Assembly (NCBI RefSeq): GCF_008795955.1
Contig: NZ_VMHN01000001.1
Coordinates: forward strand, 930,001 to 994,000
Origin: Marinobacter denitrificans
GTDB taxonomy: Bacteria > Pseudomonadota > Gammaproteobacteria > Pseudomonadales > Oleiphilaceae
Length of the DNA stretch: 64,000 nt
Direction of reading: 5' to 3'
The position numbers were made by a program, and so were the translations under genes. The notes beneath the pieces are model-generated. The model saw nothing but the letters and a program-made list of their open reading frames with translations. It made no database searches and was not told the origin of the DNA. Below are positions 34,989 through 43,839 of this stretch, in pieces. How positions within the stretch are numbered: position 1 is the stretch's first letter; the number at the start of each line of letters is the position of its first letter.

Positions 34989-35687
34989 TCATTTTGACGT
35001 TTTGACGCGCATACCATCCGCAGCAATCTCTTCACCCTCCCCCACCTTCTCCAAGCTCGCCGGTGACTTTATCGGCTCCACCAACAACGGTTCCCTGATG
35101 CTGGTTTTCAACAGGTTTTGGAGTGGATCTGTGTTTGTCAGGTGTGGGTCCAGCCACATATCGAAGTCTTCCGGTTTGAGCATCAGTGGAATGCTCTTCG
35201 GATGGATGTGGCTGAACCTGGGGTGTGGCGGCAGGGTGATGATGGTGTATGAGGGAACTATATCCCCCTCGAAATCCCAGAGTTCATACAGGCCTGCGAA
35301 GGCTATAGCACTCTTAACGGGATGGATGTTGTAGCACTGCTTATGCCCTTTCTCTCCGGCCCATTCGTGGAAACCGCTGGCCGGGATGATGGCCCTCTGG
35401 GAGTGAAACCGTTTTTTCCAGAGCGGACTGGTTCCCAGGCTTCCCGATCGGGCGTTGAAGGTGCTGTATTTTGGTGAGGGACGATAGCCGGAGCGATCTG
35501 GCTTGCGTTCTATTAGCAGTGACCAGAGAGCGTCTTGCAGCGTTCGCCCCTGATTGGTTTCGTAGACGATCTGGCCTTTGGCACCTGGTGCTATATTGAG
35601 TCGGGTTTGGGCGCGAATGGGGATGCCCAGTATTTCAAGGAGATCCTGGACCAGAGGGTCGTCGATAACGTTGTATCGGCCGCACAT
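34989..35687 (-). CDS. SRAP-family abasic-site processing protein (YedK/HMCES-like)
   Basis: 232 residues. The family crosslinks to abasic sites in single-stranded DNA through the N-terminal Cys. Cys2 is present (MCGRYN), as are Asn78 in FNARSGSL, Glu108 in GFHEW and a His (162) in the late motif. Two motifs deviate from the common form: NARSG lacks the Glu of NARxE, and HPKSIP replaces HxRMP. GAGGTG precedes the ATG. It converges on the ssrA 3' end with no LexA box visible upstream. Confidence 0.9.
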   Translation of the reverse strand: MCGRYNVIDDPLVQDLLEILGIPIRAQTRLNIAPGAKGQIVYETNQGRTLQDALWSLLIERKPDRSGYRPSPKYSTFNARSGSLGTSPLWKKRFHSQRAIIPASGFHEWAGEKGHKQCYNIHPVKSAIAFAGLYELWDFEGDIVPSYTIITLPPHPRFSHIHPKSIPLMLKPEDFDMWLDPHLTNTDPLQNLLKTSIREPLLVEPIKSPASLEKVGEGEEIAADGMRVKTSK

Positions 35688-35821
35688 ATTTCACCTCGAC
35701 TATTCCTGGTCTCCTCAGTTAAGGCCTGCGCGCTTAAGAGCGCAAGAGGCATCGCGATAATTACCGCGTTGGTCTTTCGTTCAGTGCGCCCCTTACCACC
35801 AGCTAGCCCGGCTCCGCCCTC

Positions 35822-37093
35822 TCAATCGGCGGTTGCGCGAACGGCTGGACTGGCCAACCACTCATGTCCTTTCAGCATTCCATGCCAATAGAGAGTGGGC
35901 AGTTGCTTCGCTTTAAGCCACCAGGCCGCTTTCGTGGCTTTGGTGCCGTCGTTAATCCACTTTGGAAAGCTCGGCTGCAGAACACCGCCGTAACCGAATT
36001 CCGCCAGCACAATCTTGCCATTCTCCACCGTGAGGGGGCAGGAGCCATAGCCCAGGTACGCTGCGCGCAGCGGTTCATTACGCAGGCTGGCAATCAGGTT
36101 TTCAGCCACAACCGGTGCCTGCTTGCGAACCGCGGCGGCGGTTTTGGCATTGCCGGTACCGCTGACGTCACCTAGGCCGAAGATATCGGGATAGGTTTTG
36201 TGGCGCAGGGTGTCATCTTCCAGATCCAGCCAGCCGCCTTCGTTGGCCAACGCGGATTCCCGGATGAACCTGGGCGCGCGCTGGGGTGGCACCGCGTGCA
36301 GCATATCAAATTCCACTTCCCGCTCCTGGCTGCTGCCATCCCCATCGGTATTGCGGAACACGGCGGTTCTGGCAGGGCCGTTTACCGCCACCAGAGTACT
36401 CTGGAAATTCAGATCAATACCGTACTTTTCAATATAGGCTTCCAGCGCGGGCACGTAATCCGGGACCCCAAACAGCACCGCACCGGCATTGTGGAACTGG
36501 ATATCCAGATCATTCAGCACACCATGCCTTAGCCAGTAGTCGGAAGACAGGTACATGGCTTTCTGGGGGGCACCGGCACACTTGATCGGCATGGGGGGCT
36601 GGCTGAACAGTGCGCGGCCTTGCTTGAGATTCTGCACCATCTCCCAGGTGTAACTGGCCATGCCTTCGCGATAGTTGGATGTGACGCCGTTCGAACCCAA
36701 CGCCGTTTCAAGGCCCTCGATACCGCCCCAGTTGAGCTCCAGCCCCGGCGCCAGAACCAGCGCCTTGTAACCAATGGACGAGCCGTCATCCAGTTCCACC
36801 TGATGGAGATCCTGATTAACGGCGGTTACTCCCTTCTGATACCAGGACACAAAGCTGGGCATCACTTCTGACATGGCTTTGGAGGTCACTTCCGGCCGGA
36901 AAACGCCACCTCCGACCATCGTCCAGCCCGGCTGATAGTGGTGCCTTGTAGCCGGTTCGATGATGGCAATATCAAGATTCCGGTCCCTTTTTTGAATGCT
37001 GGCCGCGACCGAAATGCCAGCGGCGCCACCGCCGACGATCAATACCGTATGGGTTTTGAACTCGCCCCTGGGTGTTGTTGTGTTACTGATCAT
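35822..37093 (-). CDS. Sulfide:quinone oxidoreductase-like flavoprotein
   Basis: 423 residues from ATG 37093 (AGAGG upstream); the frame extends to 37126. An FAD-binding Rossmann motif VLIVGGGAAGIS opens the protein. Two Cys in SQR-like positions are visible, one in PIKCAGAPQKA and one in YGSCPLTVENGK, with the C-terminal LAEFGYGG segment. SQRs oxidise sulfide at the membrane, passing electrons to quinone and leaving a persulfide. Divergent from a persulfide-dioxygenase-like gene, which fits that role. A different flavoprotein disulfide reductase of the same fold cannot be excluded. Confidence 0.85.
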   Translation of the reverse strand: MISNTTTPRGEFKTHTVLIVGGGAAGISVAASIQKRDRNLDIAIIEPATRHHYQPGWTMVGGGVFRPEVTSKAMSEVMPSFVSWYQKGVTAVNQDLHQVELDDGSSIGYKALVLAPGLELNWGGIEGLETALGSNGVTSNYREGMASYTWEMVQNLKQGRALFSQPPMPIKCAGAPQKAMYLSSDYWLRHGVLNDLDIQFHNAGAVLFGVPDYVPALEAYIEKYGIDLNFQSTLVAVNGPARTAVFRNTDGDGSSQEREVEFDMLHAVPPQRAPRFIRESALANEGGWLDLEDDTLRHKTYPDIFGLGDVSGTGNAKTAAAVRKQAPVVAENLIASLRNEPLRAAYLGYGSCPLTVENGKIVLAEFGYGGVLQPSFPKWINDGTKATKAAWWLKAKQLPTLYWHGMLKGHEWLASPAVRATAD

Positions 37094-37277
37094 GCATCGA
37101 ACCTCTTGTCTTTGTGTGGTGCTCATGACGCTTGAGATAAGTCAAAGCCTACCAAACAAACGGTTCTATCGTTAGATTTTTTATTTATATGCGAGCCCTG
37201 GTCACTGCTTCGCATTCATATAATTAGTCATTACCAATCAAGTTTTATTGTCCGATTGTTTTTAAGCATTACATGCA

Positions 37278-37324
37278 TTGCCTTGGGCAATTGGAAAGAT
37301 AAACCTAATAGCTATAACCTAATA
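37278..37324. promoter_or_regulatory. Candidate operator region between the SQR and dioxygenase genes
   Basis: The AT-rich 277-bp divergent gap holds a palindrome TTGCCTTGGGCAA (37278-37290) and two direct repeats AACCTAATA at 37302-37310 and 37316-37324. A possible plus-strand promoter is TTGGAA (37291), a 16-bp spacer and TATAAC. No regulator gene is adjacent. Confidence 0.35.
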
Positions 37325-37370
37325 ACCATAGAGCAAAACCCAAGCGCTTTCAGACGAGGAGGACGCGCTC

Positions 37371-38279
37371 ATGAACATTTTCCAGAATTCCCCTGCAACC
37401 AGACCAGGCACTCCTGATGTGGCGGGTTTTTTCGATCCCCGCACCTTCAGCGTTCAGTACGTGGTCAGCGACCCCGATACAAAACAATGTGTCATTATCG
37501 ATCCGGTTCTGGACTACGACGAAAAATCCGGCGCCACAGCAACCCACCATGCGTATGAGTTGTTGGCGTACGTTCGCAGGCAGGGCTTTTCAGTGCAGTG
37601 GGTGCTGGACACACATCCCCACGCCGATCACTTCTCGGCGGCTCAGTATCTGAAGGAACAGACCGGCGCTCCAACGGCCATCGGCGGCTATGTGACCGGT
37701 GTTCAGGAGCTGTGGAAAGGTATCTATAACTGGCCGGACTTCCCCGCCGACGGGTCCCAGTGGGATCATCTGTTCCGTGCCGGCGATGAGTTCCGGGTGG
37801 GTGAACTGAAGGGCCGTGTAATGTTTTCCCCGGGCCACACCCTGGCCTCTGTCACCTATGTGATTGGTGATGCGGCATTCGTGCACGACACTATTTTCCA
37901 GCCGGATTTCGGAACCGCCCGTGCCGATTTCCCGGGTGGCGATGCCCATCAGTTGTGGGAGTCCATTCAGGGCATTCTCGCGCTGCCGGACGATACCCGC
38001 CTATTCACTGGCCACGATTACATGCCCGGTGGCCGCGAGCCCCAGTGGGAGAGCACTGTGCGGGAACAGAAGCAGGCCAACAAGCACCTGGCCGGCACCA
38101 CGGAAGAACAGTATGTGCACCTGCGCAATGAGCGCGACAGCGAGTTGCCCATGCCCAAGCTGATTCTCCATGCCCTTCAGGTAAATACCCGGGGTGGGCG
38201 GCTGCCGGAACCTGAGGCCAACGGCAAGCGTTATCTGAAGATTCCTTTGAATGCCCTGGAGGGCGCTGCCTGGGAGTAA
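37371..38279 (+). CDS. Metallo-beta-lactamase-fold persulfide dioxygenase-like hydrolase
   Basis: 302 residues. The metal motif is THPHADH (His82, His84, Asp86, His87), followed by FSPGHTLASV, the Asp in HDTIF and the late His in TGHDYMPGG. The close family is Blh/ETHE1-like, in which a single iron oxidises glutathione persulfide to sulfite. The nearby SQR-like gene supports this over glyoxalase II. GAGGAGGA precedes the ATG. Confidence 0.85.
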   Translation: MNIFQNSPATRPGTPDVAGFFDPRTFSVQYVVSDPDTKQCVIIDPVLDYDEKSGATATHHAYELLAYVRRQGFSVQWVLDTHPHADHFSAAQYLKEQTGAPTAIGGYVTGVQELWKGIYNWPDFPADGSQWDHLFRAGDEFRVGELKGRVMFSPGHTLASVTYVIGDAAFVHDTIFQPDFGTARADFPGGDAHQLWESIQGILALPDDTRLFTGHDYMPGGREPQWESTVREQKQANKHLAGTTEEQYVHLRNERDSELPMPKLILHALQVNTRGGRLPEPEANGKRYLKIPLNALEGAAWE

Positions 38280-38311
38280 TGATGTGCAGTAACCGGAAAC
38301 AACCCCTTTTT

Positions 38312-38340
38312 GCCGGGCTTCATAGCCCGGCTTTTTTTTA
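38312..38340 (+). terminator. Intrinsic terminator of the dioxygenase gene
   Basis: The stem GCCGGGCT / AGCCCGGC with a 4-nt loop is followed by eight T residues. Confidence 0.9.
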
Positions 38341-38449
38341 GCCAGATCCGGATAAGGGGCGCGAAAGTGACTTTGTCACTGAAGAGGACGCTGAGGCCAC
38401 GTAGTCTGGGCATGACATCTATCGATCAACTGAAGAAGGAGTCTTTGCC

Positions 38450-38893
38450 ATGATCAAATCTTTCAAGGCCCTGGCGGCCGCCGCTCTGATTGCGCTTGTA
38501 CCGATCAGCGTTCATGCTGATAACCACAAAGAGGCTATTGAAGAAGTACTGGTCATCCTCTCCAGCGATTCCCTGCAGACCCAGGGTATGGCCATGGTGT
38601 TATCCAATACCATGGCCGAGCAGGGTGCTAAAGTTAATGTACTGCTGTGTGATAAGGCGGGAGACCTGGCACTGAAATCCTATGAAGCGCCAGCGCTGAA
38701 ACCAAAAGATCTCACGCCTGGCCAGATGCTTCGCGGATTGCTCAAGAAAGGCGGTGAAGCAAAAGTTTGTGCCTTGTACCTGCCCAACAGCGACAACGGC
38801 AAGGAAGACCTGATTGACGGTGTTGGTGTTGCGATGCCCCCGGAGATGACTGGACAGATGCTGAATCCGAAGATGCGAACATTCACATTCTGA
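38450..38893 (+). CDS. Exported DsrE/DsrF-like protein
   Basis: 147 residues. The N-terminal signal peptide (about residues 1-23) ends near VHADN. The body looks DsrE-like: VLVILSSDSLQTQGMAMVLS, GAKVNVLLCDKAGDLAL, then a second Cys in AKVCALYLPNS. DsrE-type proteins relay sulfane sulfur on a Cys. Here Cys in VLLCDK and in AKVCAL are the candidates. Periplasmic location is inferred. AAGGAG precedes the ATG. Confidence 0.75.
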   Translation: MIKSFKALAAAALIALVPISVHADNHKEAIEEVLVILSSDSLQTQGMAMVLSNTMAEQGAKVNVLLCDKAGDLALKSYEAPALKPKDLTPGQMLRGLLKKGGEAKVCALYLPNSDNGKEDLIDGVGVAMPPEMTGQMLNPKMRTFTF

Positions 38894-38964
38894 TCCTGCT
38901 TGTCGGAATGCCCGGGCAAACCACCCGGGCATTCCTCGTTTAATCAAGAGCCAGAGGTAACCAG

Positions 38965-39927
38965 ATGACTGAGGTGCGCTCCTCCCGATTACAGAATTTT
39001 CCGATTTCCTGGTTCGCTGTGATCATGGGGATGAGCGGATTCAGCATTGCCTGGCACCAGGCGGAAGACTTACTGGGACTTTCTGTGAGTCCCAGCCCGA
39101 TTCTGCTTGGGCTCACCATCACCGCATTTTTGGTGCTGCTACTGTGCTACCTGGCCAAGGCTGTTAAATATCCGGATCAGGTAAAAGCGGAGTTTACCCA
39201 TCCCATTAAGCTCAACTTCTTCCCGACCATATCCATCGGCCTTATCCTGTTAAGTGTCGCGCTTCTGCCCTACAGTAACGGTCTCTCCCTGACCTGCTGG
39301 GCCATCGGGGCTGCATTGCACCTTTGCTTTACCCTTTATGTACTGTCGGCCTGGATACACCAGACCCACTTCGAGGTTGCTCACATCAACCCGGCCTGGT
39401 TTATCCCCATCGTTGGTAACATTCTGGTACCCATTGCGGGTGTCGGGCATGCCTCTCCCGAGATCTCCTGGTTTTTCTTCAGCATCGGGCTGGTTTTCTG
39501 GCTGGTGTTGCTGACCATTATTTTCTACCGGATGTTCTTTCACCAGCCACTGCCGGCCAAGTTGCTACCCACTCTGTTTATCCTGATCGCACCACCTGCT
39601 GCAGGCTTTGTTTCATGGTTCCAGCTGGTTGGCGAGATCAACGCGTTTGGCCGCGTGCTCTACTACGTTGCGATCTTCCTGACACTCATGCTGCTGACCC
39701 AGGTAACCCGATTCCTGCGGCTGGAGTTCTTCCTGTCGTGGTGGGCCTACTCGTTCCCGATGGCCGCCATCACTATTGCGACCTTCCTGATGTACGAACA
39801 GCTGCAGCTACCCTTTTTCAAATGGTTGGGTGTGGCTCTGCTGGCGTTACTGACGGTTCTGATTGCGGTTTTGATAAGCAAGACAGCCCAGGCCGTGCGG
39901 CACCGGGCGATCTGCATAGAGGACTAG
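38965..39927 (+). CDS. TDT/SLAC1-family transporter (possible sulfite exporter)
   Basis: 320 residues with about ten hydrophobic segments. It has the TDT N-terminal pattern FPISWFAVIMGMSGFSIAWH, as in TehA and SLAC1 anion channels. Known members move tellurite, C4-dicarboxylates or sulfite (fungal Ssu1). Sulfite efflux is inferred only from the neighbouring sulfur genes. It follows the DsrE-like gene by 71 bp on the same strand and ends 4 bp into the convergent cytochrome b gene. Confidence 0.8.
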   Translation: MTEVRSSRLQNFPISWFAVIMGMSGFSIAWHQAEDLLGLSVSPSPILLGLTITAFLVLLLCYLAKAVKYPDQVKAEFTHPIKLNFFPTISIGLILLSVALLPYSNGLSLTCWAIGAALHLCFTLYVLSAWIHQTHFEVAHINPAWFIPIVGNILVPIAGVGHASPEISWFFFSIGLVFWLVLLTIIFYRMFFHQPLPAKLLPTLFILIAPPAAGFVSWFQLVGEINAFGRVLYYVAIFLTLMLLTQVTRFLRLEFFLSWWAYSFPMAAITIATFLMYEQLQLPFFKWLGVALLALLTVLIAVLISKTAQAVRHRAICIED

Positions 39928-40526
39928 CGGGAATCTTCCAGATCCTCATAACCCGTGACCATGGGTTTGATCAGGCTGGTCAGCTTCGGGCCCATGGTTG
40001 CCATGTACACATGGGCAATAATGAATATCAGCATCGCGAAGGCGGCTGCGGTATGAATCAAAGCTACCGTCTCCAGCGCCAGCACGCCCGAAAGTGTTGC
40101 CGGCCAGTCACTGTAGAACAGGTAAAGCAGACCGCTGAGCCAGATGACCGGTGTAATCATCAGCTTGAAAAACAAATAGGCCAGCCGTTGCAGCGGGTTG
40201 TGCTTGGCCCGCGTGGTTTTACGGTACGGATGCGCTTCACCGGTAAAGGTACCGATCAGGTAGTAGCGCATGACCGCGAACAATCCGTTTTTCGTGGGGA
40301 TGTATTGTCGCCATTCTCCCGTGGTGATGTGCCAGAAAATGGCAAACAGCCACAGGATGATCAATGCCCAGGCGGCAAGGGTATGCAGCCGGGCTGCCTC
40401 TCCAAAGCCAAGCACCGAATAGCTGCCGTGAATCTCGAAACCGGTAAACAGCAGTGAGAATATCAGCAGTGCCTGGAACCAGTGCCAGAACCGCTCGAAA
40501 CGCTTGTAGATCATTACCCGGCTCAT
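39924..40526 (-). CDS. Cytochrome b561-type membrane subunit
   Basis: 200 residues with four or five membrane helices. Heme ligand candidates are His in RFWHWFQ, LHTLAAWAL, FWHITTGEW and in LIHTAAAFAMLIFIIAHVY. This is the type of di-heme cytochrome b that links quinones to a periplasmic enzyme. It starts within the last codons of the octaheme cytochrome gene (4-bp overlap), so the two form one quinone-linked unit. Confidence 0.87.
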   Translation of the reverse strand: MSRVMIYKRFERFWHWFQALLIFSLLFTGFEIHGSYSVLGFGEAARLHTLAAWALIILWLFAIFWHITTGEWRQYIPTKNGLFAVMRYYLIGTFTGEAHPYRKTTRAKHNPLQRLAYLFFKLMITPVIWLSGLLYLFYSDWPATLSGVLALETVALIHTAAAFAMLIFIIAHVYMATMGPKLTSLIKPMVTGYEDLEDSR

Positions 40527-42139
40527 GACGACTTCCTCCCCTTGAGCACAATCCTTGCCAGACCATGAAGCACCACGCCCGCCAGAGTCAGAGCCACCAG
40601 CAACCAGCCGACGCGATCCAGCCAGCGGTTACCGTTATGCCCCGGCATATAGATTCCTGGAAGACCCGCCAGGCGGCTGTTACTGGCATGGCAGGAGGCG
40701 CAATCCAGTGCCTGTTCCGCCGGTGGCACCATATGGGTGACAGGCCAGTGCATGGTGGTTTCGATGAAGTCGTAATTGCCGCTGAAAGGCATACCGGACA
40801 TTTCGCTTCCCGCCATCAAGGCTTTTGGCCAACTGAAGTTGCTCCACAGTGACGTGTCGTCGGCGCCGAACACATGGGTAGCCAGCAGAGTTTCCCGTTC
40901 GGTGTCATAGGGCTGCTTGCCCTCCATCACCTTGAACGGCCAGATGCGCGAGCCGGGATCGTCCGGGCTCCCCTCTACCCGGTTGATGGCGACAGGCGGG
41001 TGCTCCACATCCAGCCGCTCGTCCACCAGGGTATATTTCACCGTGCCGTCGAACCAGGCGTAGGTGGGCACCACATTTTCCCCGTGGCGGAAGTTCCCTT
41101 TTTCACTCAGATAACTGGGGTGGCCGTGCTCATCGTACTCGGTAATCGGGCCCCCGTTTTCATCCAGCCTGCCGGCGGTGGACCAGTCCCACCAGGTCTT
41201 GGTGGGAACTCCGCCGCGGGCGAATTCCGGCACATGACAGGTCTGGCAGGCCAGGGTATCGACATGGTCGTTGAGTTTCTGTTGCGGATGGGGCGAATCG
41301 CCATGGCAGGACTGGCAACTGGCGCGGCTGAAATCCGTGTGCCCGGGCACATCAATGCCCAGGGTATCGGCGGCAGTGGCCTGGTATCGGCTACCGGCCA
41401 CCTGATGGCCCCAGCTGGTGTGGCAGTCGGCACAGGCAAAATCCAACCCGTCTGGTGACATGTGAACATCCAGCGTCCGCGGTGGGTCCACCAGAGAGGA
41501 GTCCAGGTCTCCGTGTTTTACGCCATCACCGCCGCCACCATAGAAGTGACAGCTTCCACAGTTGGCGCGGCCACTGGCGCCGACGTTCTGCGCTATGTTT
41601 TCCAGGTCCGGCGGTTGAACCATTATCCCACTGCCCTTGGGCCATTCCCGGGGCTTGTCAGTGGGATAACCCGCCAGGGTGGGAAACTTCCAGTAATCAC
41701 CGGTGGTGTCATGGCACACGAGGCAATCGACAGCGTTGTCTGCGGTGGGCGGTGGCTGCCCCATGTCTTGCCAGCCGTAACCCACATGGCATGAGGTACA
41801 ACGTGGCTCATTAGTGATTGCCATTCCGCAAAAGCTGTTTATGACCTCGCTTTTGCCGAGCGTCTGCCCGGTTTCAGGGTGTTCATAGGTCCAGGTCCAG
41901 TGCGTGGTTTCCCGGATCTGTTCACCGGCCTCGGTATGACAGCCAAGGCAGGCTTCCGTGACGTCCCGGGCGTTCTGGAACGGCCCTTCTAGCGCCTCGA
42001 ATTTGCTGTGATCAGCAGTGGCGGGCGGACGCTCGGCCCCAGAAACAGCAAAGCCGGAGCAAATCAATGCTCCGGCCAGCACTATTCGGGCACCAGGCCT
42101 GCCAAAACGAACCAGATATTTCCAGCCCGGTATTTTCAC
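40523..42139 (-). CDS. Octaheme c-type cytochrome, tetrathionate reductase family
   Basis: 538 residues with an N-terminal signal sequence (cleavage near residue 35). Eight CxxCH motifs end at His68, 118, 143, 198, 240, 279, 302 and 484. The spacing and overall length fit the OTR family of Shewanella, which reduces tetrathionate and also nitrite and hydroxylamine in vitro. A single membrane helix near 510-530 anchors the C-terminus. It is co-transcribed with the cytochrome b gene. The direction of electron flow and the substrate are not determined by sequence. Confidence 0.9.
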   Translation of the reverse strand: MKIPGWKYLVRFGRPGARIVLAGALICSGFAVSGAERPPATADHSKFEALEGPFQNARDVTEACLGCHTEAGEQIRETTHWTWTYEHPETGQTLGKSEVINSFCGMAITNEPRCTSCHVGYGWQDMGQPPPTADNAVDCLVCHDTTGDYWKFPTLAGYPTDKPREWPKGSGIMVQPPDLENIAQNVGASGRANCGSCHFYGGGGDGVKHGDLDSSLVDPPRTLDVHMSPDGLDFACADCHTSWGHQVAGSRYQATAADTLGIDVPGHTDFSRASCQSCHGDSPHPQQKLNDHVDTLACQTCHVPEFARGGVPTKTWWDWSTAGRLDENGGPITEYDEHGHPSYLSEKGNFRHGENVVPTYAWFDGTVKYTLVDERLDVEHPPVAINRVEGSPDDPGSRIWPFKVMEGKQPYDTERETLLATHVFGADDTSLWSNFSWPKALMAGSEMSGMPFSGNYDFIETTMHWPVTHMVPPAEQALDCASCHASNSRLAGLPGIYMPGHNGNRWLDRVGWLLVALTLAGVVLHGLARIVLKGRKSS

Positions 42140-42234
42140 GTGTTCTCCTCCATGATCCCGGCCCCGGGACCACCAGAAGTATCGACAAACCCCCTGTTAC
42201 TGCGGCTTCAGAGTCGTTAACCTACAGACCGCCA

Positions 42235-42780
42235 TTATGGGCGATAAATTTTCTGTGGATTGAGTGTCATGGACCATGGCAGGCCCTCGTTCTGCCAGCC
42301 GTTGACGATTCTCATGCCTTTTTTCTTGCCGTCTTTGGCGCCACTGCCCTGGAAACCATGATCGATGTATTTCACGTTGGTGAAGCCACGCTCCAACAGA
42401 TAATCAGCGCTTGGCTTCCCGCGGGTAGCCCCGGAGCGACACATGGTGATGATCAGGGCATCCTTGTCCAGGCCCTTTTCCTCCAGGGCCTTTTCCACAT
42501 CAGCCACGAAATCCGGATTGGTGTTCATGGCAAACCGGCCCTTGTCGGCAAGAAACTCAGAGCGGTCGACCAGCTTGAAGGGAATGTTCTTGTCGATCAC
42601 ATCGGTATAGCCGATAAACATGATCTCCACCGGGTCCCGGACATCCACAAACAGAATCTCGTCACCCTGCTCCTGAACCATGTCATAGGTCTGCTGGGGT
42701 GTGAGAGAAAGGGCGTCCTCGGCGTGGGCATTGAAGCTGAGAACCAGTGCCAATAAAAAGCCGAACATTAAGCGTGTCAT
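42235..42780 (-). CDS. Exported rhodanese-like sulfurtransferase
   Basis: 181 residues. Signal peptide to about residue 20 (SFNAHA). One rhodanese domain has the active loop CRSGATR with the persulfide Cys at 114. It starts upstream of the octaheme cytochrome on the same strand with a gap of about 95 bp, and the two may be co-transcribed. A periplasmic sulfane-sulfur carrier would suit the tetrathionate/thiosulfate chemistry proposed for its neighbour. Confidence 0.88.
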   Translation of the reverse strand: MTRLMFGFLLALVLSFNAHAEDALSLTPQQTYDMVQEQGDEILFVDVRDPVEIMFIGYTDVIDKNIPFKLVDRSEFLADKGRFAMNTNPDFVADVEKALEEKGLDKDALIITMCRSGATRGKPSADYLLERGFTNVKYIDHGFQGSGAKDGKKKGMRIVNGWQNEGLPWSMTLNPQKIYRP

Positions 42781-42897
42781 TTCATTTCTCCTGAATCGGA
42801 CTTTCCCGACCGTTTATTCAACATACTCCCGAGATACAGGACTTCTCAAGCACGGTAATAAGCTTATAACCCCGAGCTTGACCCTGATCAAAAAGGC

Positions 42898-42929
42898 AAA
42901 GGGCGTGTGCCAACCGGCAGGCGCCCTTT
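42898..42929 (-). terminator. Probable terminator of the peroxiredoxin gene
   Basis: The stem AAAGGGCG / CGCCCTTT, with an inner TGCC/GGCA pairing, is followed on the minus strand by GCCTTTTTG. Confidence 0.6.
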
Positions 42930-42945
42930 GTATCCGTCAAACCAA

Positions 42946-43572
42946 TCAGAGCCTGGTTGTGCGGAGGTAGGGACGGATCTCGTTCCAGCCATTAGGGAAC
43001 AGGTCCTTGGCGTCCTCGTTGGAGATGGAGGGCGGAATGATCACGTCGTCACCCTTGCGCCAGTCGGCGGGCAGGGCACAGTTGTTCGCGTCGCCGGTCT
43101 GGAGCGCATCAATCACCCGCAGGATCTCATCGAAGTTCCGGCCCACAGCCATCGGATAGGTCATGGTCAGGCGGATCTTCTTGTTCGGGTCGATAATGAA
43201 TACGCTGCGTACGGCTGCCGTCTCGCTCTCACCGGCATGAATCATCTCGTACAGCTCGGCCACTTTATGGTCGGCATCAGCGACGATCGGGAACTGCAGG
43301 TCGCAGTTCTGGGTATCGTTGACGTCTTCGATCCACTTGACGTGTTCTTCAACGGTGTCAGTGGACAAACCCAGCGGCTTCACGTTGCGGGCCTCAAATT
43401 CCTTCGCCAGTTGGGCGGTGCGGCCCATTTCGGTGGTGCACACCGGCGTGAAATCGGCCGGGTGGCTGAAGAAGAATACCCAGGAATCCCCTGCCCAGTC
43501 GTGGAAATTGATCTGGCCTGCGGTGCTGTCAATGGTAAAGTTCGGTGCGGTATCGCCAAGTCTTAAAGTCAC
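42946..43572 (-). CDS. 1-Cys peroxiredoxin (Prx6 type)
   Basis: 208 residues. The peroxidatic Cys45 is in PADFTPVCTTEMG, with the conserved Arg in AVRSVFIIDP. The long C-terminal domain (GDDVIIPPSISNEDAKDLFP) is typical of the Prx6 group. It reduces hydrogen peroxide and organic peroxides; Prx enzymes also react with persulfides. It stands alone downstream of its own promoter region. Confidence 0.93.
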   Translation of the reverse strand: MTLRLGDTAPNFTIDSTAGQINFHDWAGDSWVFFFSHPADFTPVCTTEMGRTAQLAKEFEARNVKPLGLSTDTVEEHVKWIEDVNDTQNCDLQFPIVADADHKVAELYEMIHAGESETAAVRSVFIIDPNKKIRLTMTYPMAVGRNFDEILRVIDALQTGDANNCALPADWRKGDDVIIPPSISNEDAKDLFPNGWNEIRPYLRTTRL

Positions 43573-43839
43573 GGTGAATCTCCTCGGGTTTTGCTGGTGG
43601 AGGCGGGGGTGCCCCTCAAGTCAGAATAACCATACCTTGTTTACTCTCACTTATGCATCATAGTTATATCTATAGATCAAATAGATTTATCAAATCACCT
43701 GTCACACCGTAAAGGCCCAATGAATCCATCGCAATGCGCTCCAGGTCGATCAGGGCAGGCCTGTGTCGCTATAATTCAAGGCGACCCGGATGGATTAGCG
43801 GTATACAGCATGTATAGAGACCACAATGAAGCGACGAAT

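Noticed and set aside
34583-35700. Possible integrated island at the ssrA 3' end
   Set aside because: No integrase and no second copy of the tmRNA 3' end was seen downstream, so no attachment-site duplication is supported.
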